Source: Diphasiastrum complanatum (lineage: Eukaryota > Streptophyta > Lycopodiopsida > Lycopodiales > Lycopodiaceae). Taken from it: a DNA stretch of 64,000 nucleotides. Shown here piece by piece: positions 35,546 to 47,900 of the stretch; within the stretch, counting starts at the first letter, position 1; each line of letters opens with the position of its first letter. Position numbers and translations under genes: made by a program. The stretch lies in the NCBI GenBank assembly GCA_029204225.1, contig CM055103.1:41333368-41397367 (forward strand). The letters are read 5' to 3'. The notes under the pieces were generated by a model. It saw only the letters and a list, made by a program, of their open reading frames with translations, was not told the DNA's origin and did no database searches.

Positions 35546-37160
35546 GTGCACGTGATCATGTTGGAATTAGCAGAAATGCTTATTTCACATTTTTTTAAAA
35601 TTGTACAAGAAACAATTTTTCAAGTAAAGATTAATGATCATGCTAATACTGTTCAAAGCTTTTCCATTCAAAAGACTTTAGCAAGCATGGTGGATGTGCA
35701 AGAGATATTGATGAATGAGGAGTGTAGGCTTCAATCAAGAGGAGGTGGAGCTACATCTCAAGTTGATGGAGAGGAGGCTATGTTCATCAAAGGCAAAGGC
35801 AAAAGCAAGTGGTCAAAGGGTCAAGATCAAAGTGTGCCTTCATCTTTTGATAAGAAGAATAAAGATAGGTCAAATTCGAAGTGATTCTATTGTGGAATCA
35901 AAGGGAATTTTGCTATTGATTGCTACACGAAGAAGAGAGATCAAGGTCAGAAACAAACCAACCTAACTATTGATGAAGATGGTGTTGGTGAACAAATCTC
36001 AAATGATGCTTTTGTTATGTCATCTTGCTTGTTGGCTAATGATGGCCCACATTGATCCTTGGTGGATTGATTGTGGAACTACATTGCACATGACATATCA
36101 TGAGGAGCATTACTCATCCTTGATGGCATTTGAAGGTGACAAGGAGGGTATCTACACGGCCAATGATGGTGAGTGTGCAATCAAAGGGATTGGCACAATT
36201 CCTATTTCCCTTTCTGCAAATAAGAATGTGAATTTGAGAGATGTTTTGTTCATTCCTTCCATTACTAGGAACCTTCTTAGTGTAAGTCAATTTCTTGATA
36301 AGGGATTCAAGGTGGAGTTTTTTGGTGGTGCTTGTTTGATCAAGAAAGAAGATGGATTGATTGCAAAAGGGAAAAGTCAAGGTAAGTTGTTCAAACTTGA
36401 TGCTTGTCTTGTTGCTAACTAAGTTGGATGTATGGCAAAATAAGCCATGTCAAATCAAGAAGTATATCATAAGAGATTGGGGCATCTCAACTTAAAGTGG
36501 AGGTGATGGCAAAAAGACAAGTGGTTCTTGGTCTTCCCAAATCTTTGTCAAGCAATAGTCATGTTTGTGAGCAATGTACACTTTCTAAGTCACATACGTT
36601 ACCTTACAAGAGATCTAAATCAAGATCAAGTAATCCTTTCCATCTTGTGCATTCGTATATAATTTCATGGTTTATCTACAATTGGCAATAGTGGTGCCAA
36701 GATGTATCTTACATTCATTGATTATTTTAGTAGATTTTGTCGGGTCTATCTACTAAAAAGCAAAGTTGAGGTGTTTGATGTCTTTGTCAAGTTAAAGATT
36801 GCATGAGAGGTTCAATTTTCTACAAAGATCAAGTTCTTGAGGAGTGACAATGGTGGATAGTACATATCTACCAAGTTCAAGGCCTTTTGTGAAGAACATG
36901 GGATCCAGAGGGAGTACACAAGCCAAAGGACACCACAAAAAAAAATGGAGTGGTCAAGAGGAAGAATAGAAATTTATGTGAAGGTGCCAAAGTCATGAGC
37001 TTAGGTGCTAATCTTCCTGAATCCTTTTGGGATCAAGCTTTGTTGTGTGCTAATTTTCTATGCAATAGATGGCCAAGTGTGGTATTGGATGGAAAAACTC
37101 CTTTTAAATTATTGTTTGGTAGGAGGCCGAGTGTCATAAGCTTTTCAAAACGTATTTAAG
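35546..37160 (+). pseudogene. Copia gag-protease-integrase fragment, heavily mutated
   Basis: Gag ends with GKSKWSKGQDQSV and a ruined zinc knuckle FYCGIKGNFAIDC, where the first Cys is replaced by Phe after a stop. Protease reads WWIDCGTTLHMTYHEEHY (DSGAT changed to DCGTT) and continues to VLFIPSITRNLLSVSQFLD. Integrase gives YHKRLGHLN, FIDYFSRFCRVYLLKSK, LRSDNGG and a late block SFWDQALLCANFLCNRWPS. At least eight stops or frameshifts occur. It stops at 37160, before RT. Confidence 0.85.
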
Positions 37161-37164
37161 AATA

Positions 37165-37460
37165 TTCAGGATTAGTATTCACAATCACTATTCAAAATAT
37201 TCACGATCAGTATTCACTGTTTTCTCATTATTCACGAGTATTTCATAATATACGTTTCTCAGTATTCACAATTTCACATCAATATTCATGATTAGTATTC
37301 ACAATGTCCTTAATCAGTATTCACAATATTCACGATCACTATTCACAGCATTTACGATGCAAATCTCAGAATCTCAGTTTCTCAGAATTTCAATTTATCA
37401 GAATCTTAGTTTCTTAGAATCTCAATTTCTCAGAATCTCAGTTTTTCAGTTTCTCAATAT
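37165..37460. repeat. Two adjoining degenerate short-repeat arrays
   Basis: Bases 37165-37360 are built from TATTCAC(A/G)ATCA units (about fifteen). Bases 37365-37460 are built from TCAGAATCTCAGTTTC units (about six). The unit changes abruptly near 37362. Confidence 0.75.
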
Positions 37461-37634
37461 TCACAATTTTAACGATCACAAACCATCAATAATTATCTTC
37501 AATATGCATCTCTAAAAATTTGACCATTTCTTCATGTAATATGGAAGACATTGTCTATATGTCCTACAAAACAACAAACTTAAAAAAAAATAATCATAGA
37601 CGCATCAGGTTCAAAAGAGTATTTTTACTAGTAG

Positions 37635-37760
<126 letters not shown>

Positions 37761-37941
37761 TGATTGGTGGCAAACTAAAAACATGCGAGTTGGATCCTGA
37801 CCTGTGGCTGAGACTTTGAAGGTAACACCCAACATGAGATATAATAACATATATTTTTTGAAATTATGGTTTAAATACATTTAATTTTATACAATGTAAT
37901 GATGAACATATATATGATTTTGCATGTAAATTTGATTAGCT

Positions 37942-38181
37942 ATGTTTTTTTTTTTTTTTTTGTGTAGAACAAAGATTTTGACTAATTATATGTCAAGAAC
38001 AAACCCCGATGACAAAGTAATGAAGATTTTAGAAGAAAATAGTCGGGGACGAAAGAAAGTAAGAGGCCTAATTGTCTGTAGAAAAGAGATGCAGTTTTCT
38101 TCCCAAGTAGATGAAATGAGGAAGGAGATAGAGAGACAAAGTGAAGAAATGGAAGAACTCCGAAAGACTGTACAGATATAG
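37942..38181 (+). pseudogene. Coiled-coil exon, possibly from a CACTA accessory (tnpA-like) protein
   Basis: After a poly-T run and a TGTGTAG acceptor-like site, the frame reads MSRTNPDDKVMKILEENSRG, then MRKEIERQSEEMEELRKTVQ, a strong heptad pattern. Plant tnpA-like transposases (Transposase_24) often end in such Glu/Lys coiled coils. There is no further support for that identity. A candidate donor (CAG-GTTAGT, about 38208) lies just after the stop. Confidence 0.35.
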
Positions 38182-38291
38182 ATGAAGATGATAAAAAGTT
38201 TATCCCAGGTTAGTTCGCTTTCTCATTTCTTCTTTCTCTCTCTCCATCTCTTTCTTTTGAAACTTGGTACGGTCCTAGCTATCTACATAAA

Positions 38292-38356
38292 GAGAGGGAG
38301 AGGGAGAGAGACAAAGAGAGAGAAAGAGAGAATGAGAAAGAGAGAGAGAATGAGAC
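38292..38356. repeat. Imperfect (GA)n tract
   Basis: GA-rich purine run of about 65 bp. A shorter CT-rich run at 38232-38255 lies upstream and could pair with it. Confidence 0.85.
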
Positions 38357-38734
38357 ATATTCCTTATTTTAGTTTTGATCATGCATCATGTTGTTGTAGA
38401 GGAAGATCCAATGCTACAATAGTTGGGTTCAGCTCAACCGTTATCTACAGTTAAAGAGATTTAACCTCACTTCTTTCTAAGAGTCTAATTATTGCACATG
38501 TACTTTGAGACAAAAGACAATGCATGGGATGTCATACTCTAAATTTTGAAAGCCTTTTAAAAAGTATGGACCTCATTAGAGAGATAGAGATAAGTTTTCT
38601 TACAATTTCATAATTTTTTTCGTATGTTATGTATTGTGCAACTATAGAGAAGGAACCGACGCCACGGCAGTCATGTTTAGCTCAGCCATGATCTGAGGTA
38701 AAGAACTTGCTATCGAGGTTTAGGGTCAATGATA

Positions 38735-39337
38735 TTTTTTTGCAATTTTAGCCAACAAATTGCAAGTATTTATTCGCAATTTTTTTTGGCAAAAATTGTC
38801 AAAACAATTGCAAAAATTCATTTTCGAATTTTTTTTCAAAATAGTATATAAAAATTGCGGAAAATAAATTCTCAATTTATATTCTATTGCGAATTTGTTT
38901 CCAAAATTTTTGACACTATTTTGAAAAAAATTACAAAAATGAATTTCTGTAATTTTTTTTTCGCAATTTTTGTCCAAAAAATTGCGAAAAAATATTCGCA
39001 AATTTTTGCCACAACAATTGCGGAAATGAATTTTCGCAATTTTTTTTGACAATTTTTGCCCAAAAAATCTAGCAAAAAATATTAGCCAAACAAATTGCGG
39101 AAACAAATTGTGGAAATAAATCCGCAATTATTATGCCAAAAAATTGCGGGTGGATTTTCGCAATTTTTCTATTGTTAATTTAGCCATAAAAATTACAAAA
39201 AATTAGCCAAAAAAATTGCGGGACCGAAATTGCAGATTTGTCAAAACAATTGCGGAAACTGTTTTCGCAAATTTTTTGTTAAAAAATGGCAAAAATTACG
39301 AAAATTTTCGCAATTTTTGCCACCTTTTCTTGTAGTG
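38735..39337 (-). repeat. CACTA right terminus with AATTGCG subterminal repeats
   Basis: Some twenty copies of AAATTGCGAAAAT or its complement, in both orientations, occupy 600 bp. They end in the terminal repeat CACTACAAGAAAAGG read inward from 39337. This terminal sequence and layout are diagnostic of plant CACTA elements. Frames crossing it (Asn/Phe/Lys rich) are not genes. Confidence 0.85.
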
Positions 39338-39500
39338 AAACTTAACTGGAGATTGTGGAGCAATTAGAATCTCATGCAAAGGAGATGACTCTGAAAAATC
39401 CCTCGTTTTATTAGTATCTCTTCTTTGAAACACTCCCGTTCTGTACTTGAAAACTCGGACGTGTTGAATCGATACCGCATGGAAGTAGAGAACGATAAAA

Positions 39501-39692
39501 ACTTTAAGCAAAAAAATTAAGCATCGTCCGTCTGTATATATAGTGCAGATTCGAAATGATTGCATGCGTGATGGTTTGGAATTCCGAGGTTCGGATTACG
39601 CTGATGATTACTTCAAGATATTCAGAGGCTTGTCAATCAAATCCAATTAAATATCCATCGGTCATCAAAATGATTAGTCGATGTGGCTAATG
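39501..39692 (+). repeat. Inverted repeat partner of 42885-43066
   Basis: Bases from TTAAGCATCGTCCGTCTG to GATTAGTCGATGTGGCTAA match the reverse complement of 42885-43066 at roughly 80%. In the minus-strand copy it would encode part of the transposase-like gene (GLEYRDTDYGDYLI). Here the related frame GLEFRGSDYADDYF is also visible but is broken after about 25 codons. The same segment recurs at 45025-45205 in unit B. Confidence 0.75.
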
Positions 39693-41032
39693 ACGACCAC
39701 AATTAATTTTTACAAAAGTATGGTCACATCTACAATTAATTCTACAAAAGTATGGTCACATCTACAATTAATTTCTGAAATTGACAAGGTTATGTTATAA
39801 ATATCCAACCTTTTTTTATATCCAATCATTATAATTTCGAAAATTTTCAACCGTCATTATTTCATCCAATAGCGAATCGACGCACATATATTGCATGTGT
39901 AAACCATAGGGGCTATTCTCATGTGTTGAACCGATATTGGACGATATATGAAAGATCAGAACTTGATTCGATAGATTCTTATTAGCTTTGGACAATATGA
40001 AAAGTCTACTGAATCAAGCTTTGGTCATGCATAATGTCGTCCAATAATTTCGACAATTTTAAATTTTTTTTTCCCTGCAATAGTGATTCGACGCGCGCAG
40101 TCCAACGGAAAAATCACTTTCTTCTCCCATGCACGTTGATCCGATATATGAGACACACTGAAAATATACTGGAACGCAATATGAACCATAAAAGCTTGCT
40201 TCGGCTGAATTTTTTAAGCTTTGGATGTATGAGGATTCTCCCGAAGCAAGCTTTGATGATTCATAATACATTCCAATAGCGAATCAACGCACGTAGTCCA
40301 AGTTGAATTTTTTTTTTTTTTGGGATGGGCGAGCTGATCCGATATTGGATTTGTCATACCGGAGTATTTAATCAACGAGCACCTATTTGATCTGTTCCTT
40401 TGAAACACTTGTCCTCTCGCATGGAATCGATATCGGCTCTTTCAAAATGCTCCACCTTATGAAAATCTTCTGAATAAACAATTATCTCAAAAGAAAAATT
40501 TTCATCTTTATGGTGCTTAAATAGGACGAGAGACTGTAATAATTGCCCTCGTACACGTTTTTCAATGATGTCCATTTAATATTTGTTTATTATTTGTTTA
40601 ATGATGATTCGGAGAGGCTAGTGATAGACTATTTAATGTATTCCGGCGTAGGTACAAATTTTAGGTTCAGGGCTAATGATGATTCGGACAATCTAGTGAT
40701 AGACTATTTAATATCTTCCGACGTAGGAACAAATTTGTCTCTCTCTGAATGGTGGATAAATATAGGCTGTGCTCCTCAATTCATTATTTGACAAATGTAT
40801 GGCTGTGATCAATAGGAATAGGCTATAAATATGGGAACCACTTTTCATATTTCAATTCCATGATCTTTTATTTTGAACTTTTTCGTCATTTTGTTTCTTT
40901 CTTTCTCGCGATATCGAATCAATGCGCGCCTTCACATACAGTGCATGGTCGGATTCATTCAGGTGCGTTGAAGCGATATCAGCTTCTTCGACCGAAATCA
41001 TTCAGTCACGTTGAATCGATATCAGATTCAAT

Positions 41033-42581
41033 ATGGCTAGTTTCTCCATGTCCTTAGATAACAAACTTCTGGATTTTTTGAATGCCAGTGACATTCTATC
41101 TGAGAAATTAGAGCATTTTTTTCAGAAATTTTTTTGCTCCATTTGATATCAATAAGCTAGTTTATCAGAATTGTTATAATTTAATTTCTCTTCTTGATAA
41201 TTTTTCTCAGATTATTAGTACTCATGTTCAGGATATAGATAGTTTTTGTTTCGTTCATTTTCAGGACCTTGTGCATTCACAACCATCCTCTAAGCATAAA
41301 CACAATAGAAAGTACTCTAACCTGCATGACCATTTCAAAAGAAATATATAATGTGGTATCCACAAAAGAATATGTCACCTTCTAATCAAAGGAATGACTT
41401 TTGTCTTTTACAAATTTGTTGAAATTTCAGATGACGAGTCTGTTGAATCTTCTACTGTTCCATTGATTGAAGCATCTTCATCTGTTTCAGTTGATGTAGA
41501 TGATGCAGATACTGATATAGGGGTTGAAGCTGAAGCATCTATGGCTTCAGATTATCAGAAAACTCTCCTTCGTTCTATAATCCTTTGTGATTCTCTTCCA
41601 TCTGCATCTCTTGTTAATCAATTAACTCTACTCAATGTTTTCTTATATTTTATAAATAATGAAAGTTATATTTCATTTAATGATATAAAAGATGTTTTGA
41701 TTTTGAGAGAGGATGAATCCTCTTGATTTTTGCACAAACTTTATCATAATTTTCTGACATTGTTGATTACACATATGATGACCTTGAAAGTGAGATAGAT
41801 TATGATAAAGATGGCAATTAGAAATATGGCAACGAGGCCTTGGAGGCCATGATTGAAAAATCTAAAGCCTATGAAAAAACTTTGCCTACATAGGAGGAAT
41901 TTTTGGAATTCCAAAAAAAATATCCCCCAAGGACTCGATATACCTCCTCCGGAAATGTAGAGGCCATTTGGAGGACATGACATTAGCAGAGCAAACGTCG
42001 TTGAATACGATGATTATGATCAAGTACGTAGATATTATATTGGTATTGATATTGTTCAATTTTCTTATTTCAAACACTGTGTTAAAGTATGAGTTTGCAG
42101 TGTTATGTATCATTCTAAATTTATTTTCTTCACTCGTTTACAGGATGCTATTGAAATAGATGCCTTTGGTATGAGACATGGAGGCGTCCGAGGTGTATCA
42201 GCCAGGAGAAAGGATGTGTCTCTATGTCATTATTTGAAAAACTTTCAAAATAATGAGATTTGTATATATGATTCAACTTTTAATCCATATGCAACCACTG
42301 TCATTATGGCCATCAAATCATTATCAGTTTGTTTAGGAGGCCATAAGTACGCAAGAGGAACATATAAAATATTTTTTTGTGAAAAGAGATTTGGCAATTA
42401 AAATATTGGGTTATACTCCCAATGAGACTACAAAAAGATCATCTGCAATGGCCCTTTATCGGGTTACATTGATATGAGCAATAGGAAAAATTTAGAATTT
42501 TTGGATCCATATGAAAGAAGATTATTCCTTCATGACAATACCATCCGTCTGAATCTTGAAGAGGATGATGATGATAATTAA
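41033..42581 (+). pseudogene. Unit A gene 1: spliced plus-strand gene of unknown family
   Basis: Starts ATGGCTAGT (MASFSMSLDNKLLDFLNASD). A later exon after GAAATTTCAG (about 41430) reads DDESVESSTVPLIEAS and DTDIGVEAEASMASDYQ. The frame then passes stops and shifts (FSDIVDYTYDDLESEIDYDK, EALEAMIEKSKAYEKTLP). A clear intron (GTACGTAGAT at 42022 to GTTTACAG at 42144) joins VEYDDYDQ in frame to DAIEIDAFGMRHGGVRG, NNEICIYDSTFNPYATTV and LGGHKYARGTYK. The C-terminus is probably YERRLFLHDNTIRLNLEEDD. Unit B has the same exon-intron layout. No domain is recognised. Disabled here by at least four lesions. Confidence 0.5.
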
Positions 42582-42610
42582 ACAATTTTCTGTATTAAAT
42601 TTTTGATATA

Positions 42611-44000
42611 TTACAAGGATCTCTCTTTTGTTATGAATTTGAATGCCTTTCGAAAAATCGTAACATTTGGCGAGTTTTTCGCTTGATATCTAGATTGTAC
42701 TCTTCTATAAAACCATTGAAAAAGTTGAACTAAATATTTATTTCTTGAATTGTGTCCTCCATGATTTGTGGCTCTATAAAATGCTCCCCTTGCTTGCCAA
42801 TGAGATTTTTCCATGCCTTGTGATGATCAGATACTTAAGTTCCAATATTCCTTTGCAAAATAAGTTGCATGATTACAATAGTCATTAGCCATATCGACTA
42901 ATCATTTTGATGACTGATGAACATTTAATTAGGATTTGATATTCAAGTCTCAAAATATCTCGAATTAAGTAATCACCGTAATCTGTGTCTCGATATTCCA
43001 AACCACCACGACTGCAATCATGTCGCATTTGGCACTATATAATCAGATGCACGATGCTTAAATTTTTTGCAATTAAAGTTTCATTCGTTCTTTTTTTACA
43101 TGAAGTATCGGTTCAGCATGTCCGAAGCAACTGACCTGCTTACCGTCTTTAGCCACAGACTCCGGTTTATGATTCCATGCTAGTAGAATATGCAGGTAAA
43201 TAAGGTTTTCAATAATACGAACCTCAGCATGCAATGTGCATATGTGAACATTTTTTAATGGAATTGGCAAAACACTTTTCATATTTGGATCTTCAGTTTT
43301 TTTTGTTGGGCCAGTGTTTGTTGATCGTCCCAAATTCATATTGTAACAATCCTTTATGCAATAAAAACATGGATGCTTTGATGTTGCCCCATGAGAGACA
43401 TTATACATACATTTTAATGTTTTGAAATCCCCTGTAAGGTGCCATTGAATTTGAAAACTTCCATGGTTTTTGACTGTAAATTTTTTACCCTCCAAATGTC
43501 TCTTTATAATCTCGCCATAATTTGTTTTTGAAAATATCCATGAAAGTATTTTACAGTCCTCTTCAAGACCTGTAGAGAAGCAAGTAATGCATGACATGTC
43601 AATAAAAACTGGCAAGGTATGAAATGTTAATAACAATATTCTAAATGAAAATTGAAATGTATACATGGAATGCCGCCAAGCACCATATGTGATTTTCCGA
43701 TTGAACACTAAACATTCGATCATCTGTATATGAAATTTTGTTCATCAAAGTGACACTCCCTCGTTCCAACTTTTGACTTTTGATGATTTCAGATTCATCC
43801 AATTTTATTACAGTAATGATCTTTCCATTTACTTGATGTTCGTCTAGTTTATAGAATCAAATAATGTATTTTAGAACATTTTCAATATCAAGGAAAATAT
43901 TATTGCAATCGTTATAATTGAGCTCACTATATTCTGATTTGTATAATTCAGTTATATGAAGTGGTTAGGCCATTATAATAATTTCTTGTTAATCTTACCC
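42611..44000 (-). pseudogene. Unit A gene 2: transposase-like spliced gene
   Basis: From 44000 downward: ELYKSEYSELNYNDCNNIF, LDEHQVNGKIITVIKLDESE, FSVQSENHIWCLAAF. An intron (GTATACATTTC to TCTACAG, about 43660-43570) follows. Then GLEEDCKILSWIFSKTNYGE, LTGDFKTLKCMYNVSHGATS, KHPCFYCIKDC, VLPIPLKNVHICTLHAEVRI, DCSRGGLEYRDTDYGDY and a last exon GMEKSHWQARGAFYRATNHGG. The blocks GDxKxL...G....PCxYC, IPLxNVxICTLH and QGxEKxHxxxR..THGG recall a widespread eukaryotic family of transposon-associated proteins without a settled name. That link is from memory and unproven. Several stops, and the shared 185-bp inverted repeat inside it, indicate decay. Confidence 0.5.
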
Positions 44001-44960
44001 GATTGCGTTCAACTTCATCTCAGAATGTATGCGTTTTCTGGAATTCTTTGCGACTAATTATTTGTCTGATAATTTTCGATGCTCAATTTTTTTTGGCTAC
44101 GTAATCACTGTAGTACTGGCGATTTCAAAGTTAGTTCCTATAAGTTCAAATGTGATTTCTATCACTATTGCTTTGTTTGAAATTGATAGGCGTAGTCATG
44201 CATTGTGAAAGAGGAAGATAGTTTATTCTACCATGCACACAAAGTTTTCTTTCTAGACACACGAATTATTTTTATTCGTTTCTTTTCGAGCTAGACCTAT
44301 CTTCTACACACTTCTTTCCGACAGGACTGGACAATGATGAATGAGAATGATGGTGTGGGTGTGTCTCGGATCACTGAAAACTATGTGGGACCTCTTTCAA
44401 TCTAGTCCAAACAACTTAACAAGAGGAAAAAATTGAGTGCAGCAGCAAGAGAGCAAGCAAAATTACAGTCGTTGGTGTGTCTAATGCAAAGATTGAACAA
44501 ACATGCAACTGCTTAAACCCACAAGTTAGAACATGCGTTATTTTATTCTAATTATTGAATATTAAATTATAGAAATTTTCTATATTATTTGTATCTTGAA
44601 GTCTCCATTGTTTTGCTTTAGATCACTCAACTGTTTGATTTGTTTTAATTTGTTTGTGCTTGATAGGCTGCTTCCGATTTGTTGTTGCATCAGGGTTAGT
44701 AGTTTAGTATGATTTGTTTGGACGCCTAAACTAGCAGCCTCCTTGACCCCATCATGTGATTGGGATTCCACAAAGGTGGATTTGTATTGTTTGCTTATTC
44801 CACGCCATTACTATCCAATATCGGATCAACGAGCGAAGAAGGAGAACTCGATATCAGAAGTCTAGTCGAGCGCGTTGAACCGATACCTGAACTTAGACCA
44901 AACTGATACCTGAGAGTGGATTGGCACGCACAAGTAGCATAATGTAGGTAGGTTGCTTTT

Positions 44961-47900
44961 GACGCGCTGAATTGATACTGCATGGAAGTAGAGAACGATA
45001 AGAACTTTAAGCAAAAAAATTAAGCGTCGTCCATCTGTATATATAGTGCAAATCCGAAATGATTGCATACGTGATGGTTTGGAATTCCGAGGCTCGGATT
45101 ACGCTGATGATTACTTCGAGATATTCAAAGGCTTGTCAATCGAATCCAATTAAATATCCATCAGTGATCAAAATGATTAGTCGATATGGCTAATGACGAC
45201 CACAATTAATTTCTACAAAAGTATGGTCACATCTACAATTAATTCTACAAAAGTATGGTCACATCTACAATTAATTTTTGAAATTGACAAGGTTATGCTA
45301 TAAATATCCAACCTTTTTTGATATCCAATCATTATAATTTCAAAAAATTCCAACTGCCATTATTTCATCCAATAGCGAATGGACGCGCATATACTAATGT
45401 GTAAACCATAGGGGCTATTCTCACGCGCTGAATCGATATTGGACGGTATATGAATGATCAGAGCTTGATTTGATAGATTCTTCTTAGCTTTGGATGGTAT
45501 GAAGAGTCTACTGAATCAAGCTTTGGTCATGCATAATGTCATCCAATAATTTCGACAATTTTCAAAAATCTTTTTTTCCTACAATAGCGATTCGACGTGC
45601 GCAGTCCAAGGGAAAAATCACTTTCTTCTCCTAGGCATGTTGATAGATATCTGAGACTTACTGAAAATATATTGGAATGCAATATAAACCATCAAAAATT
45701 GCTTCGGTTGAATTTTTTAAGCTTTGGATGTATGAGGATTCTCCCGAAGCAAGCCTTGATGATTCATAATGCATTACAATAGCGAATCAACGCGCGTAGT
45801 CCAAGTTGAAAATTTTTTTTTTTGGGATGGGTGCGCTGATCTGATATCCAATTCGCCATACCGGAGTATTTAATCAACGCGTACCTAATTGATTTGTTCC
45901 TCTGAAGCACTTGTCCTCTCGCGTGGAATCGATATCGGCTCTTTCAAAATGCTCCGTCTTATGAAAATCTTCAGAATGAACAATTATCTCAAAAGTTTCG
46001 TCTTTATAGTGCTTAAATAGGACGAGAGACTGTAATAATTGTCCTCGTACACGTTTTTCAATGATGTCCATTTAATATTTGTTTATTATTTATTTAATGA
46101 TAATTCGGAGAGTCTAGTGATAGGCTATTTAATGTATTTCGGCATAGGTACAAATTTTAGGTTTAGGACTAATGATGATTCGAAGAATCTAGTGATAGAC
46201 TATTTAATATATTCCGGCGTAGGTACAAATTTGTCTCACTCTGAATGGCGGATAAATATAGGCTGCGCTCCTCAATTCATTATTTGACAAATGTATGGCT
46301 GTGATCAATAGGAATAGGCTGTAAATATGGACACCACTTTTCATATTTTGATTCCGTGATCTTTTATCTTTCTCTCTCGTGATATCTAATCGACGTGCGC
46401 CTTCACATACAGTGCACGGTCGGATTCATTCAGTCGCGCTGAAGCGATATTAGCTTCTTCTGACGTGTGCTCGTGGAAAATTTCAGGCTCGTCAAAATGA
46501 TATTGGATCAACGCGTGCACTGTTGTTCAGTCCTCGACCGAAATCATTCAGTCACGTTGAACCAATATCGGATTCAATATGGCTAGTTCCTCCATGTCCT
46601 TAGATAACAAACTTCTGGATTTTTTGAATTCCAGTGACATTCCATCTAAGAAATTAGACTATTTTTCAAGTAATTTTTTTGTTCCCTTCGATATCAATAA
46701 ACTAGTTTATGAGAATTGTTATAATTTAATTTATCTTCTTGATAATTTTTCTCAGATTATTAGTACTCATGTTCAGGATATAGTTATTTTTGTTTCGTTC
46801 ATTTTCAGGACCTTGTGCATTCACAACCATCCTCTAAGCATAAACACGATATAAATTACTCTAACTTGCATGACCATTTCAAAAGAAATATATACTCTGG
46901 TGTCCACAAAAGAATATATTGCCTTCTAATCAAAGGAATGACTTTTGTCTTTTACATAATTGTTGAAATTCCAGATGATGAGTCTGTTCAATCTTCTACT
47001 GTTCCATTGATCGAAGCATTTTTATCTGCTCTAGTTGATGTAGATGATGCATATACTAATATAGGGGTTGAAGCTGAAGAATCTATGGCTTCAAATTATC
47101 AGAAAACTCTCCCTCGTTCTATAATCCTCTCTGATTCTCTTTCATTTGCATCTCATGTTAATCAATTAACTCTACTCGATGTTCCCTTACATTTTATAAA
47201 TAATGAAAGTTATATTTCATTTAATGATATAAAAGATGTTTTGAATTTGAGAGAGGATGAAATCTCTCGATTTTTCCACAAAATTTATTATAGTTTTCTG
47301 ACATTGTTGATTACACATATGATGATCTTTAAAGTGAGATAGATTATGATAAAGATGGCAATTGGAAATCTGGCAATGAGGCCTTGGAGGCCATGATTGA
47401 AAAATCTAAAGCCTATGAAAAAACTTTGCCTACATAGGAAGAATTTTTGGAATTCCAAAAAAAATATCCCCCAAGGACTCAATATATCCCCTCCGGAAAT
47501 GTAGAGGCCGTTGGAGAACATGACATTAGCAGAGCAAACGTCGTTGAATACGATGTTTATGATCTGGTATGTAGATATTATATTGGTATTGATATTGTTT
47601 AGTTTTCTTATTTCAAACACTGTGTTAAAGTATGAGTTTGCAGTGTTATGTATCATTCTAAATTTATTTTCTTTATTCGTTTACAAGATGCTATTGAAAT
47701 AGATGCCTTTGGTATGAGACATGGATGTGTCCGAGGTGTATCAGCCAGGAGAAATGATGTGTCTCTATCTCATTATTTGAAAAACTGTCAAAATAATGAG
47801 ATTTGTATATATCATTCATCTTTTAATCCATATGCAACCACTGTCATTATGGCCATCAAATCATTGTCAGTTTGTTTAGGAGGCCATAAGTACGCAAGAG

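Larger units (their letters stand above)
39458..44960. mobile_element. Unclassified two-gene element, unit A (about 5.5 kb)
   Basis: This block and 44961-48515 start with the same sequence (TTGAATCGATAC, then GCATGGAAGTAGAGAACGAT) and are direct repeats 5.5 kb apart. Unit A holds a plus-strand spliced gene (41033-42581) and a minus-strand transposase-like gene (about 44000-42611) that meet tail to tail. Both outer parts (39.4-41.0 and 44.8-44.96 kb) carry recurring GATATCGG and ACGCGC motifs like subterminal sites. I see no clear terminal inverted repeat. The superfamily is not recognised. Confidence 0.55.

Noticed and set aside
37165-37460. CRISPR-like spaced repeats
   Set aside because: Units are contiguous and degenerate with no unique spacers, and the genome is eukaryotic.
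38726-39127. 133-codon minus-strand ORF rich in Phe, Asn and Lys
   Set aside because: It is a translation of the AATTGCG subterminal repeat array of the CACTA element.
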